This document shows positions 44,752-53,950 of a DNA stretch of 64,000 nucleotides, piece by piece. Under the pieces are notes generated by a model. It saw only the letters and a program-made list of their open reading frames with translations, ran no database searches and had not been told where the DNA came from. The stretch is from Sphaerimonospora thailandensis (lineage in GTDB: Bacteria; Actinomycetota; Actinomycetes; Streptosporangiales; Streptosporangiaceae), in contig NZ_BOOG01000022.1 of NCBI RefSeq assembly GCF_016863115.1, positions 55,723-119,722 on the forward strand, written 5' to 3'. A program made the translations under genes and the position numbers. Numbering within the stretch: the first letter of the stretch is position 1; each line of letters starts with the position of its first letter.

Positions 44752-45774
44752 GTGCTGCGCAAAATCACGGCCACACGTCGTGTCTCCCCAGGTGTCGCGT
44801 GCCTCGGGCTCGGCCTCGCCTTACTGGCGGGATGCGGAGACGTGAACGCCGGGCAGGCCATCGGCCCTCCCGCGAGCGTCCCCGCCACCGCCGCGTTCAC
44901 TCAGGCCGACGCGGAGACGGCAGTCGAGAGCCTCGGCGACCTCGCTGACGCCTGGAAACACCAGGACTGTGCGAAGGTCGGGCATCTGACCACCTGGGTC
45001 GAGAACACACTGGGCGGCCGTGTGTGCGAGGCGGCCCGATCCGCCCGATCGACAGCGTCCGGCCGTGCCGTACCGGACACGAGCTGGGGCTCGGGAGTAG
45101 GCCGCTACCGTGACCCGGAGTTCCTGGTGCCGGGAACCGCGGCGACCGACGACGAGGACGGCGCGTGGTTCGCCGTGCTGGCCCGACGCCCCGAGCCCGC
45201 GTACTTCGTGTTCGTGCGGTCCGAGGGCCGGTGGCGCCTGGGCGCCGGTCCGATCCCGCTCATCGGCCCGGCGCCCAAGCGTGCGGACGAGGTCGGGAAC
45301 GTCGACGACGAGCCGGACGTGGCGGTCAGGGCGAAGCTCGTGCCGACGCGGTATGTGACGTTCCTGACCGACCCGGCGGGTGTCAGCGGCGTGAAGTTCG
45401 CCTCCGGCGACCCGATGCGCGGCCTGCTGACCGAGCTGGTCCGGGCGCCGGGCAGGGTCCGTCCCGACAGGTTGTCGGTCGACGTGCGGATCGAGGGATC
45501 GCCGCGGGCGCTGGCGCTGCCCGACGGCTCCGCGCTGGTGTTCCACGCGCTGCGGCTCGTCCACGCCCAGGAGCCCGGCCCGGGCCGTTCCACCCTGGCC
45601 CATCCCCGGTACGCCGCGGGCGATGTGCGGGCGTTCACCGGCAAGAGCGGGCCGAGGAGCATCACCGCCGAAGAGCTGGTGCTGGTGGCGACCAAGGTCT
45701 CCAAGAACAACCGCCTCACCACGGTCGCCCTGCGCCGCACCCTGGCCGACATCGCCCAGTCAAAGCCGATGTAA
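44752..45774 (+). CDS. Lipoprotein of unknown function
   Basis: The GTG at 44752, with GGAGAGG 11 nt upstream, gives a textbook lipoprotein signal (MLRKITATRRVSPG then LGLGLALLAGC, lipidated Cys at about 28). A GTG four codons earlier is possible but sits on the Shine-Dalgarno. The 340-residue protein has one Cys pair in the mature part (QDCAKV; GRVCEAA) and a two-lobed alpha/beta body. I know it only as a conserved actinomycete hypothetical; no catalytic motif is visible. It precedes purK by 66 bp. Confidence 0.68.
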   Translation: MLRKITATRRVSPGVACLGLGLALLAGCGDVNAGQAIGPPASVPATAAFTQADAETAVESLGDLADAWKHQDCAKVGHLTTWVENTLGGRVCEAARSARSTASGRAVPDTSWGSGVGRYRDPEFLVPGTAATDDEDGAWFAVLARRPEPAYFVFVRSEGRWRLGAGPIPLIGPAPKRADEVGNVDDEPDVAVRAKLVPTRYVTFLTDPAGVSGVKFASGDPMRGLLTELVRAPGRVRPDRLSVDVRIEGSPRALALPDGSALVFHALRLVHAQEPGPGRSTLAHPRYAAGDVRAFTGKSGPRSITAEELVLVATKVSKNNRLTTVALRRTLADIAQSKPM

Positions 45775-45826
45775 TGATCGACGTGCTGAAGGAACTCCGG
45801 ATGCGGGCGCACTTTCCCGCAATCGG

Positions 45827-45832
45827 TAAGCT
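45827..45832 (+). promoter_or_regulatory. TAAGCT hexamer before purK
   Basis: TAAGCT ends 8 nt before the purK GTG, and there is no ribosome-binding site, so a leaderless purKE transcript is likely. Confidence 0.4.
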
Positions 45833-45840
45833 GGCCTGTC

Positions 45841-47055
45841 GTGAACAGCCCGAACGTTCCTCCTTCCCGATCCGCCGGAGGCCTGGAGGTCAACCCGTTG
45901 GTCAACCCCCTGGTGAACTCGCCGGCGGGTCCCGTGGTGGGCATGGTCGGCGCGGGCCAGCTCGCCCGTATGACCCAGCAGGCCGCGATCGCGCTCGGCA
46001 TCGAGCTGCGCGTGCTGGCCAACGCGCGCGACGAGAGCGCCGCCCGGGTGATCGCCGACACCCGCCTGGGCGACTACCGCGACCTCGGTGATCTCCGCGA
46101 GTTCGCCAAGGGGTGCGATGCCGTCACGTTCGACCATGAGCACGTGCCGACCGAGCACATCCGGGCGCTGGCCGCCGAAGGCGTCGCCGTACGGCCCGGG
46201 GCCGACGCCCTGGTCCACGCCCAGGACAAGGCGGTCATGCGGGAACGGCTCACCGCGATCGGCGCGCCCTGCCCCGCCTGGTCGCGGGTCTCGTCCCTGG
46301 CCGACGTCGAGGCGTTCGCGGAGGAGCACGGCTGGCCGGTCGTGCTGAAGGCCGTACGCGGCGGCTACGACGGACGCGGCGTGTGGGTGTGCGCCTCGGC
46401 CGATGAGGCGCGCGAGGCGCTCGCCACCGGCATCGCGCTGCTGGCCGAGGCCTTCGTGCCGTTCGAGCGGGAGATCGCCGTGCTGGTCGCCCGGTCCCCG
46501 CACGGCCAGGGGGTGAGCTACCCGGTCGTGGAGACCGTCCAGCAGGACGGCATCTGCGTGGAGGTGATCGCTCCCGCGCCCGGATTCCCGGCCGAGGAGG
46601 CGGCGGTCGCCCAGCGCGTCGCGCTCGGCATCGCCCGCGACCTCGGCGTGACCGGGCTGCTCGCGGTCGAGATGTTCGCCACCAGGTCGGGCCTGGTCGT
46701 CAACGAACTGGCCATGCGTCCGCACAACAGCGGCCACTGGACCATCGAAGGGGCCAGGACCTCCCAGTTCGAACAGCATCTGCGCGCCGTGCTCGACCTG
46801 CCGCTCGGCTCGCCGTCGCTCGCCGCGCCCGTCGTCGTCATGGCCAACCTGCTGGGCGGGCCCGACCCGGACGTGTTCTCGCGCTATGAGCACGTGCTCG
46901 CCAACGACCCCGGCATCAAGATCCACTTCTACGGCAAGGCCGTACGGCCCGGCCGTAAGATCGGGCATGTGACCGCGCTCGGCACGGACCTCGACGAGGT
47001 GCGGGCCCGGGCCCACCACGCCGCCGTCTGTTTGAGGGGACCGCTGAATGGCTGA
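45841..47055 (+). CDS. purK: N5-carboxyaminoimidazole ribonucleotide synthase
   Basis: Purine-synthesis ATP-grasp enzyme that makes N5-CAIR from AIR, bicarbonate and ATP. GTG start, 404 aa. An unusual N-terminal extension with [10 protein letters not shown] repetition precedes the family opening [22 protein letters not shown]. Later blocks are [27 protein letters not shown] and [17 protein letters not shown]. It overlaps purE by 8 nt. Confidence 0.93.
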   Translation: MNSPNVPPSRSAGGLEVNPLVNPLVNSPAGPVVGMVGAGQLARMTQQAAIALGIELRVLANARDESAARVIADTRLGDYRDLGDLREFAKGCDAVTFDHEHVPTEHIRALAAEGVAVRPGADALVHAQDKAVMRERLTAIGAPCPAWSRVSSLADVEAFAEEHGWPVVLKAVRGGYDGRGVWVCASADEAREALATGIALLAEAFVPFEREIAVLVARSPHGQGVSYPVVETVQQDGICVEVIAPAPGFPAEEAAVAQRVALGIARDLGVTGLLAVEMFATRSGLVVNELAMRPHNSGHWTIEGARTSQFEQHLRAVLDLPLGSPSLAAPVVVMANLLGGPDPDVFSRYEHVLANDPGIKIHFYGKAVRPGRKIGHVTALGTDLDEVRARAHHAAVCLRGPLNG

Positions 47056-47566
47056 CGTCGGGATCGTCATGGGAAGCGACTCGGACTGGCCGGTCATGCG
47101 GCAGGCCGCCGAGGCGCTCGCCGAGTTCGGCGTGCGGTTCGAGGCCGACGTCGTCTCGGCGCACCGCATGCCGGCCGAGATGATCGAGTACGGCTCGCAC
47201 GCCGCGGACCGTGGGCTCAAAGTGATCATCGCCGGCGCCGGGGGAGCGGCCCACCTCCCCGGCATGCTGGCCTCGGTCACCCCGCTGCCGGTGATCGGGG
47301 TGCCGGTGCCGCTGAAGTATCTGGACGGGATGGACTCGCTGCTGTCCATCGTCCAGATGCCCGCCGGGGTGCCGGTCGCGACCGTGGCCGTCGGCGGGGC
47401 GCGCAACGCCGGTCTGCTGGCCGTACGCATCCTGGCCGCTTCCGACGCGGGTCTGCGGCAGCGGATGGAGGAGTTCCAGGCGGCGCTCAAGGCGCAGGCG
47501 TACGCCAAGGGCGAGCGCCTGCGCGCCGAGGCCGCCGACCTGCACGCCCGAGACCACCACGCCTGA
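47048..47566 (+). CDS. purE: N5-CAIR mutase
   Basis: Converts N5-CAIR to CAIR. 172 aa. Active-site motifs are [13 protein letters not shown] (phosphate loop), VVSAHRMP (catalytic His) and [15 protein letters not shown]. It starts 8 nt inside purK, so the pair is co-translated. It converges on the UDP-glucose dehydrogenase gene. Confidence 0.95.
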   Translation: MADVGIVMGSDSDWPVMRQAAEALAEFGVRFEADVVSAHRMPAEMIEYGSHAADRGLKVIIAGAGGAAHLPGMLASVTPLPVIGVPVPLKYLDGMDSLLSIVQMPAGVPVATVAVGGARNAGLLAVRILAASDAGLRQRMEEFQAALKAQAYAKGERLRAEAADLHARDHHA

Positions 47567-47571
47567 GACGG

Positions 47572-48888
47572 TCAGGGGCGGCCGAGGGCGCGGTAGTGCC
47601 AGCCGGCCTCACGCCAGGCGTCGGCGTCGAGCGCGTTGCGGCCGTCGACGATGTTGCGGGCCGCGACGACCAGGCCGAGTTCCTCGGGGTCGATCTCGAC
47701 GAACTCCTGCCACTCGGTCAGCAGCAGGACGACGTCGGCGTCCCGGGCGGCGCCGCGCGCGCTGTCCGCGTAGCCGAGGTCGGGATGCGCCGCACGCGCG
47801 TTGCCCAGGGCCACCGGGTCATAGACCGTGACCTTGCCGCCGTGCTGTGCGATGGTGACGGACACGTCCAGCGCGGGGGAGTCGCGGATGTCGTCGGAGT
47901 TGGGCTTGAAGGCCGCGCCGAGAACCCCGACAGTGCGGCCCTCGAACGAGCCGCCGACCAGTTCACGCGCGAGATCCACCATGCGGGCCCGGCGTCGCAT
48001 GTTGATCGCGTCGACCTCGCTGAGGAACGTGAGCGCCTGATAGGCGCCCAACTCGCCGGCCCGGGCCATGAAAGCCCGGATGTCCTTGGGCAGGCAGCCG
48101 CCGCCGAAGCCGAGGCCGGGGTTGAGGTATTTGCCGCCGATCCGCTCGTCGAACGACAGTGCCAGTGAGAGCTGCTTGACGTCCGCGTGGGCGGCCTCGC
48201 ACACCTCGGCCATCGCGTTTATAAAAGAGATCTTGGTGGCCAGGAAGGCGTTGGCCGCCGACTTGACCAGCTCGGCCGTCGGGTAGTCGGTCACCACGAT
48301 CGGGATCTCCTCGCCCAGCGGCGCGTAGACGTCGCGCAGCACCTTCTCCGCCCGGTCGGAGGCCACGCCGAGCACGATGCGGTCCGGATGCAGGGTGTCC
48401 CGTACGGCGAAGCCCTCGCGAAGGAACTCGGGGTTCCAGGCAAGCTCGACCTGGGCGCCCGCGGGAGCGAGCCGTACCAGCTTCTCGGCCAGGCGCTCGG
48501 CGGTGCCGACCGGCACGGTGGACTTGCCGACGACCAGGCACTGGCGGTCGAGGTGGGGAGCGAGGGACTCGATGACGGCGTCGAGGTAGGAGACGTCCGC
48601 GCCGTACTCGCCTTTCTTCTGCGGAGTGCCGACGCAGACGAAGTGGACGTCGCCGAAGTTGGCGGCCTCCTCGAAGGAGGTCGTGAAGCGCAGCCGTCCC
48701 GACTCCAGGTTGCGCCGCAGCAACTCCTCGAGTCCGGGCTCGTGGATCGGCAGGTCTCCGCGCCGAAGCCGGTCGATCTTCGCCTGGTCCACGTCGAGGC
48801 CCAGCACCTCGAAGCCCAGTTCGGCCATGCATGCCGCGTGGGTAGCCCCGAGATATCCGGTTCCAAGCACGGTGAGGCGGTACGGCAC
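47572..48888 (-). CDS. ugd: UDP-glucose 6-dehydrogenase
   Basis: Oxidises UDP-glucose to UDP-glucuronate with NAD+, feeding surface polysaccharides. 438 aa, GTG start with GGGAG upstream. The NAD site VLGTGYLGATHAACMAELG, the lysine in VKSAANAFLATKISFINAMAE and the catalytic cysteine in GFGGGCLPKDIRAF are intact. It is a single gene, close to the GtrA protein and the earlier glycosyltransferases, with which it may share a glycan pathway. Confidence 0.94.
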   Translation of the reverse strand: MPYRLTVLGTGYLGATHAACMAELGFEVLGLDVDQAKIDRLRRGDLPIHEPGLEELLRRNLESGRLRFTTSFEEAANFGDVHFVCVGTPQKKGEYGADVSYLDAVIESLAPHLDRQCLVVGKSTVPVGTAERLAEKLVRLAPAGAQVELAWNPEFLREGFAVRDTLHPDRIVLGVASDRAEKVLRDVYAPLGEEIPIVVTDYPTAELVKSAANAFLATKISFINAMAEVCEAAHADVKQLSLALSFDERIGGKYLNPGLGFGGGCLPKDIRAFMARAGELGAYQALTFLSEVDAINMRRRARMVDLARELVGGSFEGRTVGVLGAAFKPNSDDIRDSPALDVSVTIAQHGGKVTVYDPVALGNARAAHPDLGYADSARGAARDADVVLLLTEWQEFVEIDPEELGLVVAARNIVDGRNALDADAWREAGWHYRALGRP

Positions 48889-49097
48889 GGCATGCTCCCC
48901 TCTAGCTCACTGATTGTGAAGTGGCATGGTACCGGGCTGGTTTACTGCCCGTTGAACCACGTCCGCAAACTGGGTATGAGTCAACGGTACGGTGCCCTCC
49001 CTGCTCGGTCGATGGGGCCCAGACGGATGTTCTGTTACCAGGCTTGTCAGAATCGACCAGATTGATCTACTGGTAGGTAACATCTGCTCGGACGTCC

Positions 49098-49103
49098 TAC
49101 TAT
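49098..49103 (+). promoter_or_regulatory. TACTAT -10 hexamer of a probable leaderless promoter
   Basis: TACTAT ends 6 nt before the acyl-CoA dehydrogenase ATG in the 221-bp gap after ugd. No clear -35 is seen. Confidence 0.45.
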
Positions 49104-49109
49104 CTCCTC

Positions 49110-50273
49110 ATGAGCTTCCCTCTCTACGCGCCCGCCGAGGAGCACGAGATGCTCCGGGAGACGGTCCGGGCCCTCGCCGACGAGAAGATCGCCCCGCGTG
49201 CCGCGGCGGCCGACGAGAACGAGGAGTTCCCCTGGGAGGTCTACAAGGACCTCGTCGCCGCCGACCTGCACGCCGTCCACATCCCCGAGGCGTACGGCGG
49301 AGCCGGCGCCGACGCCCTCGCCACCGTCATCGTGATCGAGGAGGTCGCGCGGGCCTGCGCGTCGTCCTCGCTGATCCCCGCCGTCAACAAGCTGGGCACC
49401 GTCCCGCTGCTGCTGTCGGCGTCAGAAGAGCTCAAGCAGCGCTACCTGTCACCGGTTGCGCGTGGCGAGGCGATGTTCTCGTACGCGCTGAGCGAGCCGG
49501 AGGCCGGCTCGGACGCCGCGGCGATGAAGACGCGGGCGGTGCTCGATGGTGATCACTACGTGCTCGACGGCACCAAGATGTGGATCACCAACGCGGGCGT
49601 GTCGGAGTACTACACCGTGATGGCCGTGACCGAACCGGGCGCCGGGGCGCGCGGCATCTCCGCGTTCGTCGTGGAGAAGGACGACGAGGGCGTGTCGTTC
49701 GGGGCCAAGGAGAAGAAACTCGGCATCAAGGGCTCGCCCACGCGTCAGGTCATCCTGGAGAACGTCCGAATCCCGGCCTCACGCATGATCGGCGAGCCGG
49801 GCACGGGCTTCAAGACCGCGCTGGCCACCCTCGACCACACCCGGGTCACGATCGCCGCCCAGGCGCTCGGCATCGCCCAGGGCGCGCTCGACTACGCCGT
49901 CGGGTACGTCAAGGAGCGCAAGCAGTTCGGCAAGCCGATCGCCGACTTCCAGGGCCTGCAGTTCATGCTCGCCGACATGGCGATGAAGCTGGAGGCCGCC
50001 CGGCAGCTCACCTACGCCGCCGCCGCCAAGTCGGAGCTGGCCATGAACGGCACGCGGGTCAAGGACCTCACGTTCTTCTCCAGCGCCGCCAAGTGCGCCG
50101 CCTCGGACGCCGCCATGGAGATCACCGTCGACGCCGTACAGCTGCTCGGCGGGTACGGCTACACGCGCGAGTTCCCGGTCGAACGCATGATGCGCGACGC
50201 CAAGATCACCCAGATCTACGAGGGCACCAACCAAATCCAACGCATGGTCATGGCCCGCCAACTCCTGAAGTAG
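49110..50273 (+). CDS. Acyl-CoA dehydrogenase
   Basis: FAD enzyme of fatty-acid or branched-chain acyl-CoA oxidation. 387 aa, usual length. FAD-binding motifs are FSYALSEPEAGSDAAAMKT and MWITNAGVSEYYTV; RKQFGKPIADFQGLQFMLADMA and the C-terminal GGYGYTREFPVERMMRDAKITQIYEGTNQIQ carry the catalytic Glu (in YEGT). The chain length used cannot be told from sequence. A tandem hairpin follows the stop. Confidence 0.93.
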   Translation: MSFPLYAPAEEHEMLRETVRALADEKIAPRAAAADENEEFPWEVYKDLVAADLHAVHIPEAYGGAGADALATVIVIEEVARACASSSLIPAVNKLGTVPLLLSASEELKQRYLSPVARGEAMFSYALSEPEAGSDAAAMKTRAVLDGDHYVLDGTKMWITNAGVSEYYTVMAVTEPGAGARGISAFVVEKDDEGVSFGAKEKKLGIKGSPTRQVILENVRIPASRMIGEPGTGFKTALATLDHTRVTIAAQALGIAQGALDYAVGYVKERKQFGKPIADFQGLQFMLADMAMKLEAARQLTYAAAAKSELAMNGTRVKDLTFFSSAAKCAASDAAMEITVDAVQLLGGYGYTREFPVERMMRDAKITQIYEGTNQIQRMVMARQLLK

Positions 50274-50289
50274 CCATTGACGTGCAGAA

Positions 50290-50340
50290 ACCCCGCCTGC
50301 CGTAGTTGGTGGGCGGGGTCCGCTGTCTGCGGGGCGGACC
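50290..50340. terminator. Two overlapping hairpins between converging genes
   Basis: ACCCCGCC (50290-50297) pairs with GGCGGGGT (50312-50319), and GGTCCGC (50317-50323) pairs with GCGGACC (50334-50340). It lies between the acyl-CoA dehydrogenase stop and the CYTH-gene stop, so it can serve both. No U-tract. Confidence 0.7.
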
Positions 50341-50349
50341 TATAAACGA

Positions 50350-50898
50350 TCACCGTTCCGCGAAGAGGAGGGTGGGTTCGGCGAGGATGTCTCGTCCAAC
50401 TTCGCTCTTGTAGATCTCGTCGACGCTCCCGAACCTGGCCTCGGCGTAATCGAGTCCCAGCAGAGCGGCCGCTTCGCGGACCGACGCCTCGTCAGGCCCT
50501 TCGATCTCCAGAAAAGTGGAAAGGCCCGGCCAGGTGTCGAAGTCGAAGACGACATCCCCCAGACGCCACTCCTCACGGTAGTTCTCCTGGTAGCGGACCT
50601 CGCGTAGACCGATTCCGCGGAGGATGTCGGCCATGGCGTGAATGTCGGCGACTTCCGTTTCGATCTCGGTCGTGCCGTCGATCGTGGTGGCGTCGGTGAC
50701 CTGCTTGAGTGTCAGCGTGGACCTGCCGCCCTCGTCACGCAGGCGGATCCACTGACCGTTGTCGAGAACGTCGTTTTCGAAGATCTTGCGGGTGAGCAGG
50801 GTGCGCGGGCTCGACTGGGTCGCCCCCAAGGCGGTCAGCCTGGCCTGGAGGTCGGTGACATCGGCGTTGAGGAATTTCGCCTCGTACTCGTGCTTCAT
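50350..50898 (-). CDS. CYTH-domain protein (class IV adenylate cyclase / triphosphatase type)
   Basis: 182 aa. The diagnostic ExExK is EYEAKF at residues 4-9, followed by alternating charged strands (LLTRKIFEND, WIRLRDEGG, STLTLKQV, EIETEV) and the C-terminal acidic strand FLEIEGPDE. CYTH proteins hydrolyse triphosphates or make cAMP; the family cannot be split by eye. It is the last gene of a minus-strand operon with a methyltransferase, a kinase and a radical SAM enzyme, and overlaps the methyltransferase by ATGA. Confidence 0.85.
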   Translation of the reverse strand: MKHEYEAKFLNADVTDLQARLTALGATQSSPRTLLTRKIFENDVLDNGQWIRLRDEGGRSTLTLKQVTDATTIDGTTEIETEVADIHAMADILRGIGLREVRYQENYREEWRLGDVVFDFDTWPGLSTFLEIEGPDEASVREAAALLGLDYAEARFGSVDEIYKSEVGRDILAEPTLLFAER

Positions 50899-51575
50899 GG
50901 GCCCTTCTTCGTAAGGAGTGGGGAATGGCGGGCAGAGCGGAGGGCGAGCAGCAGGCCCATTCGGTGCGTGTGGTCCGCAAGCTGGCCGACGTGGGCTCGC
51001 TCGGTGAATTCGCTGGTGCGTAGCGTCAGTAGAAGGTCCCAGGAACCGGTGAAGTGGTAGCTGAGCCTCTCGGGCGAGGTGTAGTGCTCGATGAGATAGT
51101 GCCGCGGTTCGACAGCCATCATGAACTCCGCGCCGAACAGCCCGCCGGGGCGGACAAGCAGTTGCATACGGGTGACGAACTCGGCAAGCGGGCGATGGTG
51201 GTTGACACTGTAATGCCAGGAGCAGCTCGTCCACACCGCATCGCAGAGCGTGTCGAGGGGGTGTTCGTAGGCCAGGAAGTCCTCCTCGACGACCTGCACC
51301 CGGTCGTGGAGTTCTTCGAGCTTGAGACGATCGATCAGGCCCGGTGCGTGGGTGTCGATGTCGCCTGGGAGCCGGGCCGGGCCGCCGTGCAGGGCGAGGG
51401 GGTCGCGCTCGATGGCGATGACGCGGTAGCCGGCGGCGGCCAGCGGCAGGACGAACTTGCCGTCACTCGCGCCGACGACCGCGACGGTGGCGTCAGGGGA
51501 GGCGTTGGCTTTCAGCGCGGCGAGGAACTGGGGGAAGAACGTGAGTGTCTGCTCCCACAGGCTGCATGTCCGCAT
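50895..51575 (-). CDS. SAM-dependent class I methyltransferase-like protein
   Basis: 226 aa. The ATG at 51575 follows GGAAGGAG by 9 nt and is preferred over a TTG at 51599. Motif I is VAVVGASDGKFVLPLAAAGYRVIAIERD (SAM-binding glycine loop, with Asp/Glu at the second strand), later QVVEEDFLAYEHPLDTLCDAVWTS and LLVRPGGLFGAEFMM. The substrate is unknown. Its start lies 83 nt inside the 3' end of the kinase gene. Confidence 0.75.
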   Translation of the reverse strand: MRTCSLWEQTLTFFPQFLAALKANASPDATVAVVGASDGKFVLPLAAAGYRVIAIERDPLALHGGPARLPGDIDTHAPGLIDRLKLEELHDRVQVVEEDFLAYEHPLDTLCDAVWTSCSWHYSVNHHRPLAEFVTRMQLLVRPGGLFGAEFMMAVEPRHYLIEHYTSPERLSYHFTGSWDLLLTLRTSEFTERAHVGQLADHTHRMGLLLALRSARHSPLLTKKGP

Positions 51576-52134
51576 CGAAGCGGGCTCCTTCCGAATCAAA
51601 GTTGATAATGGCCTGGACGACCTGATCCGGGGCGAGGCCCGTGGTGTCCACGCGGTGCATCGGAAACTGTGTATAAGCGGTAGTGATCAGCTCAGCGGCG
51701 TCCTCGCTCAGGACATCCCAGCGGGAGGCTGGTCTGTCACGCTGGATCAACCGGCGACGGCGTTCACCCTCTGCGCAGAGCAGTTGGTAGGTGACGGGCA
51801 TGGGTAGGTCGGACGGTAGCGTGACGCCGAGTTGCGCGCCGAACGCCTGATGGGTGGCCAGGCACCGGGCGAAGTAGCTTTCCACGACGACCGGAATCCC
51901 GACGTCCAGGTAGCCCTGGATCTCCTCGGCGGCGGCGAACAGCGCCGAGAGATAGAGGCACATCCTGGCCTCGACGTTCTCCTGACGGTCGACCTCCCGG
52001 CGCAACCGCTGGTAGACGATGGGGATCGTGGGGATCAGAACAGCCTTGCGGACTACCGCGAGCAGCGGTGCGATGGTCGACTTGCCGGTACCGCGCAGTC
52101 CTTCCAGGCTCTCGAATCTCGGCCGGTCAGGCAT
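51493..52134 (-). CDS. P-loop nucleotide kinase-like protein (thymidylate-kinase fold)
   Basis: 213 aa. Walker A LEGLRGTGKSTIAPLLA is at residues 9-25; an E-S motif (VVVESYFARC) and an R-rich lid (RRRRLIQRDRPASRW) resemble dTMP kinases and related small-molecule kinases. The C-terminal 40 residues are unlike the family and overlap the methyltransferase gene in another frame. It starts 8 nt inside the radical SAM gene. The phosphoacceptor is unknown. Confidence 0.7.
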   Translation of the reverse strand: MPDRPRFESLEGLRGTGKSTIAPLLAVVRKAVLIPTIPIVYQRLRREVDRQENVEARMCLYLSALFAAAEEIQGYLDVGIPVVVESYFARCLATHQAFGAQLGVTLPSDLPMPVTYQLLCAEGERRRRLIQRDRPASRWDVLSEDAAELITTAYTQFPMHRVDTTGLAPDQVVQAIINFDSEGARFDADMQPVGADTHVLPPVPRRAESQRLP

Positions 52135-53041
52135 GGCCGTAGACCACGTCCGGAACCGCGAGGGTCAGCTCATCGGCAGGGGATGGTCGGTGGACGATGC
52201 TGTTGGTCGGCTTGTCGTACCAGAAGGCATGCGCGTCCTTGCCGACCGCCTTGCAGGACATGGTGAGCGCCCCTCGCGGGTCGACCTCGATCCGCTCGAT
52301 CTCGTGTGGGCCACCCACTGGGGGACAGATATCCGGAGCGCCATCGACGGACAGGTCCTCATCGACGATCACTTCGATGGTCAGGTCCGCCGCCTGGAGT
52401 TGCTGGCGCATGTCGGGGTACGCGGCGGGGTCGGCGACGAAGAGGTCGGGGTGATGGGCGGCGTTGCCGACCGGTCGCAGGCAGTGCAGCTTCAGCTGGC
52501 GCGCGCCCAACTTTTGCATTGTGCGCGCCAGCGGCAGCACCTCGTGGATGTTGCGGGCAGTGACCGTCATGGTCACCCCTGTGGGCACGCCGAGGTCCCT
52601 GGCGAGGGCCAAGGCACCGAGCGCGCTCTGGTAGCTGCCGGGTTTGCGGATGTGGTCGTTGGTCGGCCCGATTCCCTCCAGGGAGATCCGCAGCAGGTCC
52701 ACGTAGGGGGCGATCTCGATCAGCCGCCGCTCGATCCGGTAGCCGTTGGTGCAGATCTCGACCTGCAGACCGAGCTCCTGCTTGGTGCGGCTGACGACCT
52801 GCGGCAGATCCCGGTAGGCGAACGGCTCTCCACCCAGCAGGGTGACGGCCTCGGTGCCGTACTGGTCGCGCATGAGGGTGACGAGGCTGATCGCCTCGTC
52901 GGGGGTGAAGGCGTCGGCATGCTTGAGCCGCTCGCCGTGGAAGCAGTGCAGGCACTCGAAGTTGCAGCGGTACAGCAGCTGCAAGTACAGCATCCGAATC
53001 TTGCGTATCCCGACGACTTCCCTGATCACATGGACCTCCAT
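52127..53041 (-). CDS. Radical SAM enzyme
   Basis: 304 aa from ATG 53041; GTG at 53029 with GGAGG 5 nt upstream would give 300. The [4Fe-4S] motif CX3CX2C is RCNFECLHC (Cys 26, 30, 33), followed by VTLLGGEPFAYRDLP (GGE SAM-binding motif), VEICTNGYRI and SLEGIGPTNDHIRK. The C-terminal part has only two further Cys, fewer than a full SPASM domain. No precursor peptide is encoded nearby. Its gene heads a tightly overlapping four-gene operon. Confidence 0.87.
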   Translation of the reverse strand: MEVHVIREVVGIRKIRMLYLQLLYRCNFECLHCFHGERLKHADAFTPDEAISLVTLMRDQYGTEAVTLLGGEPFAYRDLPQVVSRTKQELGLQVEICTNGYRIERRLIEIAPYVDLLRISLEGIGPTNDHIRKPGSYQSALGALALARDLGVPTGVTMTVTARNIHEVLPLARTMQKLGARQLKLHCLRPVGNAAHHPDLFVADPAAYPDMRQQLQAADLTIEVIVDEDLSVDGAPDICPPVGGPHEIERIEVDPRGALTMSCKAVGKDAHAFWYDKPTNSIVHRPSPADELTLAVPDVVYGHA

Positions 53042-53118
53042 CGGCCAGGTTTCTGGTTGGAGACTCGATGATGGCCAGGGAAACAAGGACCGCGTCACCG
53101 CGTACCCGGACGGTTCCG

Positions 53119-53139
53119 GGACGTCCCAAGACGTTCTCA
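53119..53139. promoter_or_regulatory. ACGTC-N5-ACGTC site upstream of the radical SAM operon
   Basis: On the minus strand the site reads ACGTC TTGGG ACGTC, with flanking GAGA on one side. It overlaps the HAD-gene stop codon and lies about 80 bp before the radical SAM start. Matching sites are at 57061 and 57991. Confidence 0.55.
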
Positions 53140-53829
53140 GGGTGCCTGGAAGGTCTCCAGAAGTTCGATGAGGCCAGCGGTATCCGACAGGTCTGGCAGG
53201 ACGATGGTGGCTCCGGCAGCGGCCAGTTCGGCTTGAGTGTGGATGCCCGTGGCAACCGCGACGATTCTGCAACCTGAGGAAAGAGCGGCCTCGACGTCCC
53301 GAGGCGTGTCCCCTACCAGCACAATCGGTATGTCATCCGTGGGACCGTATCGAAGACGTACACGCTCGCGAGCGACAGCCACCAATTCGGGACGATGCAC
53401 GGCATCAGCCCCGTACGCCGCGACGGTCAAGTCCAGCAACGGGTCCAGGCCGAATGCCGACAGCTTCACACGGGCGTTGGCCGCGATGTTGCCGGTCAAC
53501 ACAGAGGACGTCCAGCCGTTCTGCGCCGAGGCAGCCTTAAGAGCCTCGCGCACACCCGGCAGGACCGCCCCACGACTACGAAGAGCGTCAGTCCGCTCCT
53601 CTCCGGCCTGTGCAAGGGCAGCCTCGACGGCCGCCCAGCCCGGTTCGGGCAGGTGATGTCGGAGGAACATCTCTTTCATGATCAAACGGTCCGTGCGACC
53701 CTCCGTCACGGCCGCACCCGCCGGGCGGACCCCCGCCAAAGCCCGGAAGGCCGCGCTGTAGATCTCCTTGCTTATCCCCGCATTGTCGATAAGCGTGTGG
53801 TCGATGTCCCACAGGATGGTGAGCGGCAT
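53137..53829 (-). CDS. HAD-superfamily hydrolase
   Basis: 230 aa from ATG 53829. Motif I LWDIDHTLID has the nucleophile Asp and acid/base Asp; motif II is SSVLTGNIAANA; motif III/IV is IVLVGDTPRDVEAALSSG. The cap domain is phosphoglycolate-phosphatase-like. TATCCT ends 6 nt before the ATG (leaderless type). It precedes the radical SAM gene on the same strand with a 95-bp gap. Confidence 0.85.
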   Translation of the reverse strand: MPLTILWDIDHTLIDNAGISKEIYSAAFRALAGVRPAGAAVTEGRTDRLIMKEMFLRHHLPEPGWAAVEAALAQAGEERTDALRSRGAVLPGVREALKAASAQNGWTSSVLTGNIAANARVKLSAFGLDPLLDLTVAAYGADAVHRPELVAVARERVRLRYGPTDDIPIVLVGDTPRDVEAALSSGCRIVAVATGIHTQAELAAAGATIVLPDLSDTAGLIELLETFQAP

Positions 53830-53835
53830 GCGGCC

Positions 53836-53841
53836 AGGATA
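53836..53841 (-). promoter_or_regulatory. TATCCT -10 hexamer of a probable leaderless HAD-gene promoter
   Basis: TATCCT on the minus strand ends 6 nt before the ATG at 53829, with no Shine-Dalgarno. Confidence 0.45.
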
Positions 53842-53898
53842 CGAGCCCTGTCGGGCTGCCAGCTCAATCGGGATATAACTCGACAATCGGGAAATCAC

Positions 53899-53912
53899 GC
53901 GACATGCGACAT
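53899..53912. repeat. Tandem GCGACAT in the HAD/XRE divergent promoter
   Basis: GCGACAT occurs twice without a gap (53899-53905, 53906-53912), midway in the 121-bp divergent gap. It is an operator candidate. Confidence 0.4.
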
Positions 53913-53950
53913 CCTTGCACGGCCACGTTCGCCTGGGTTTACATACCTCC

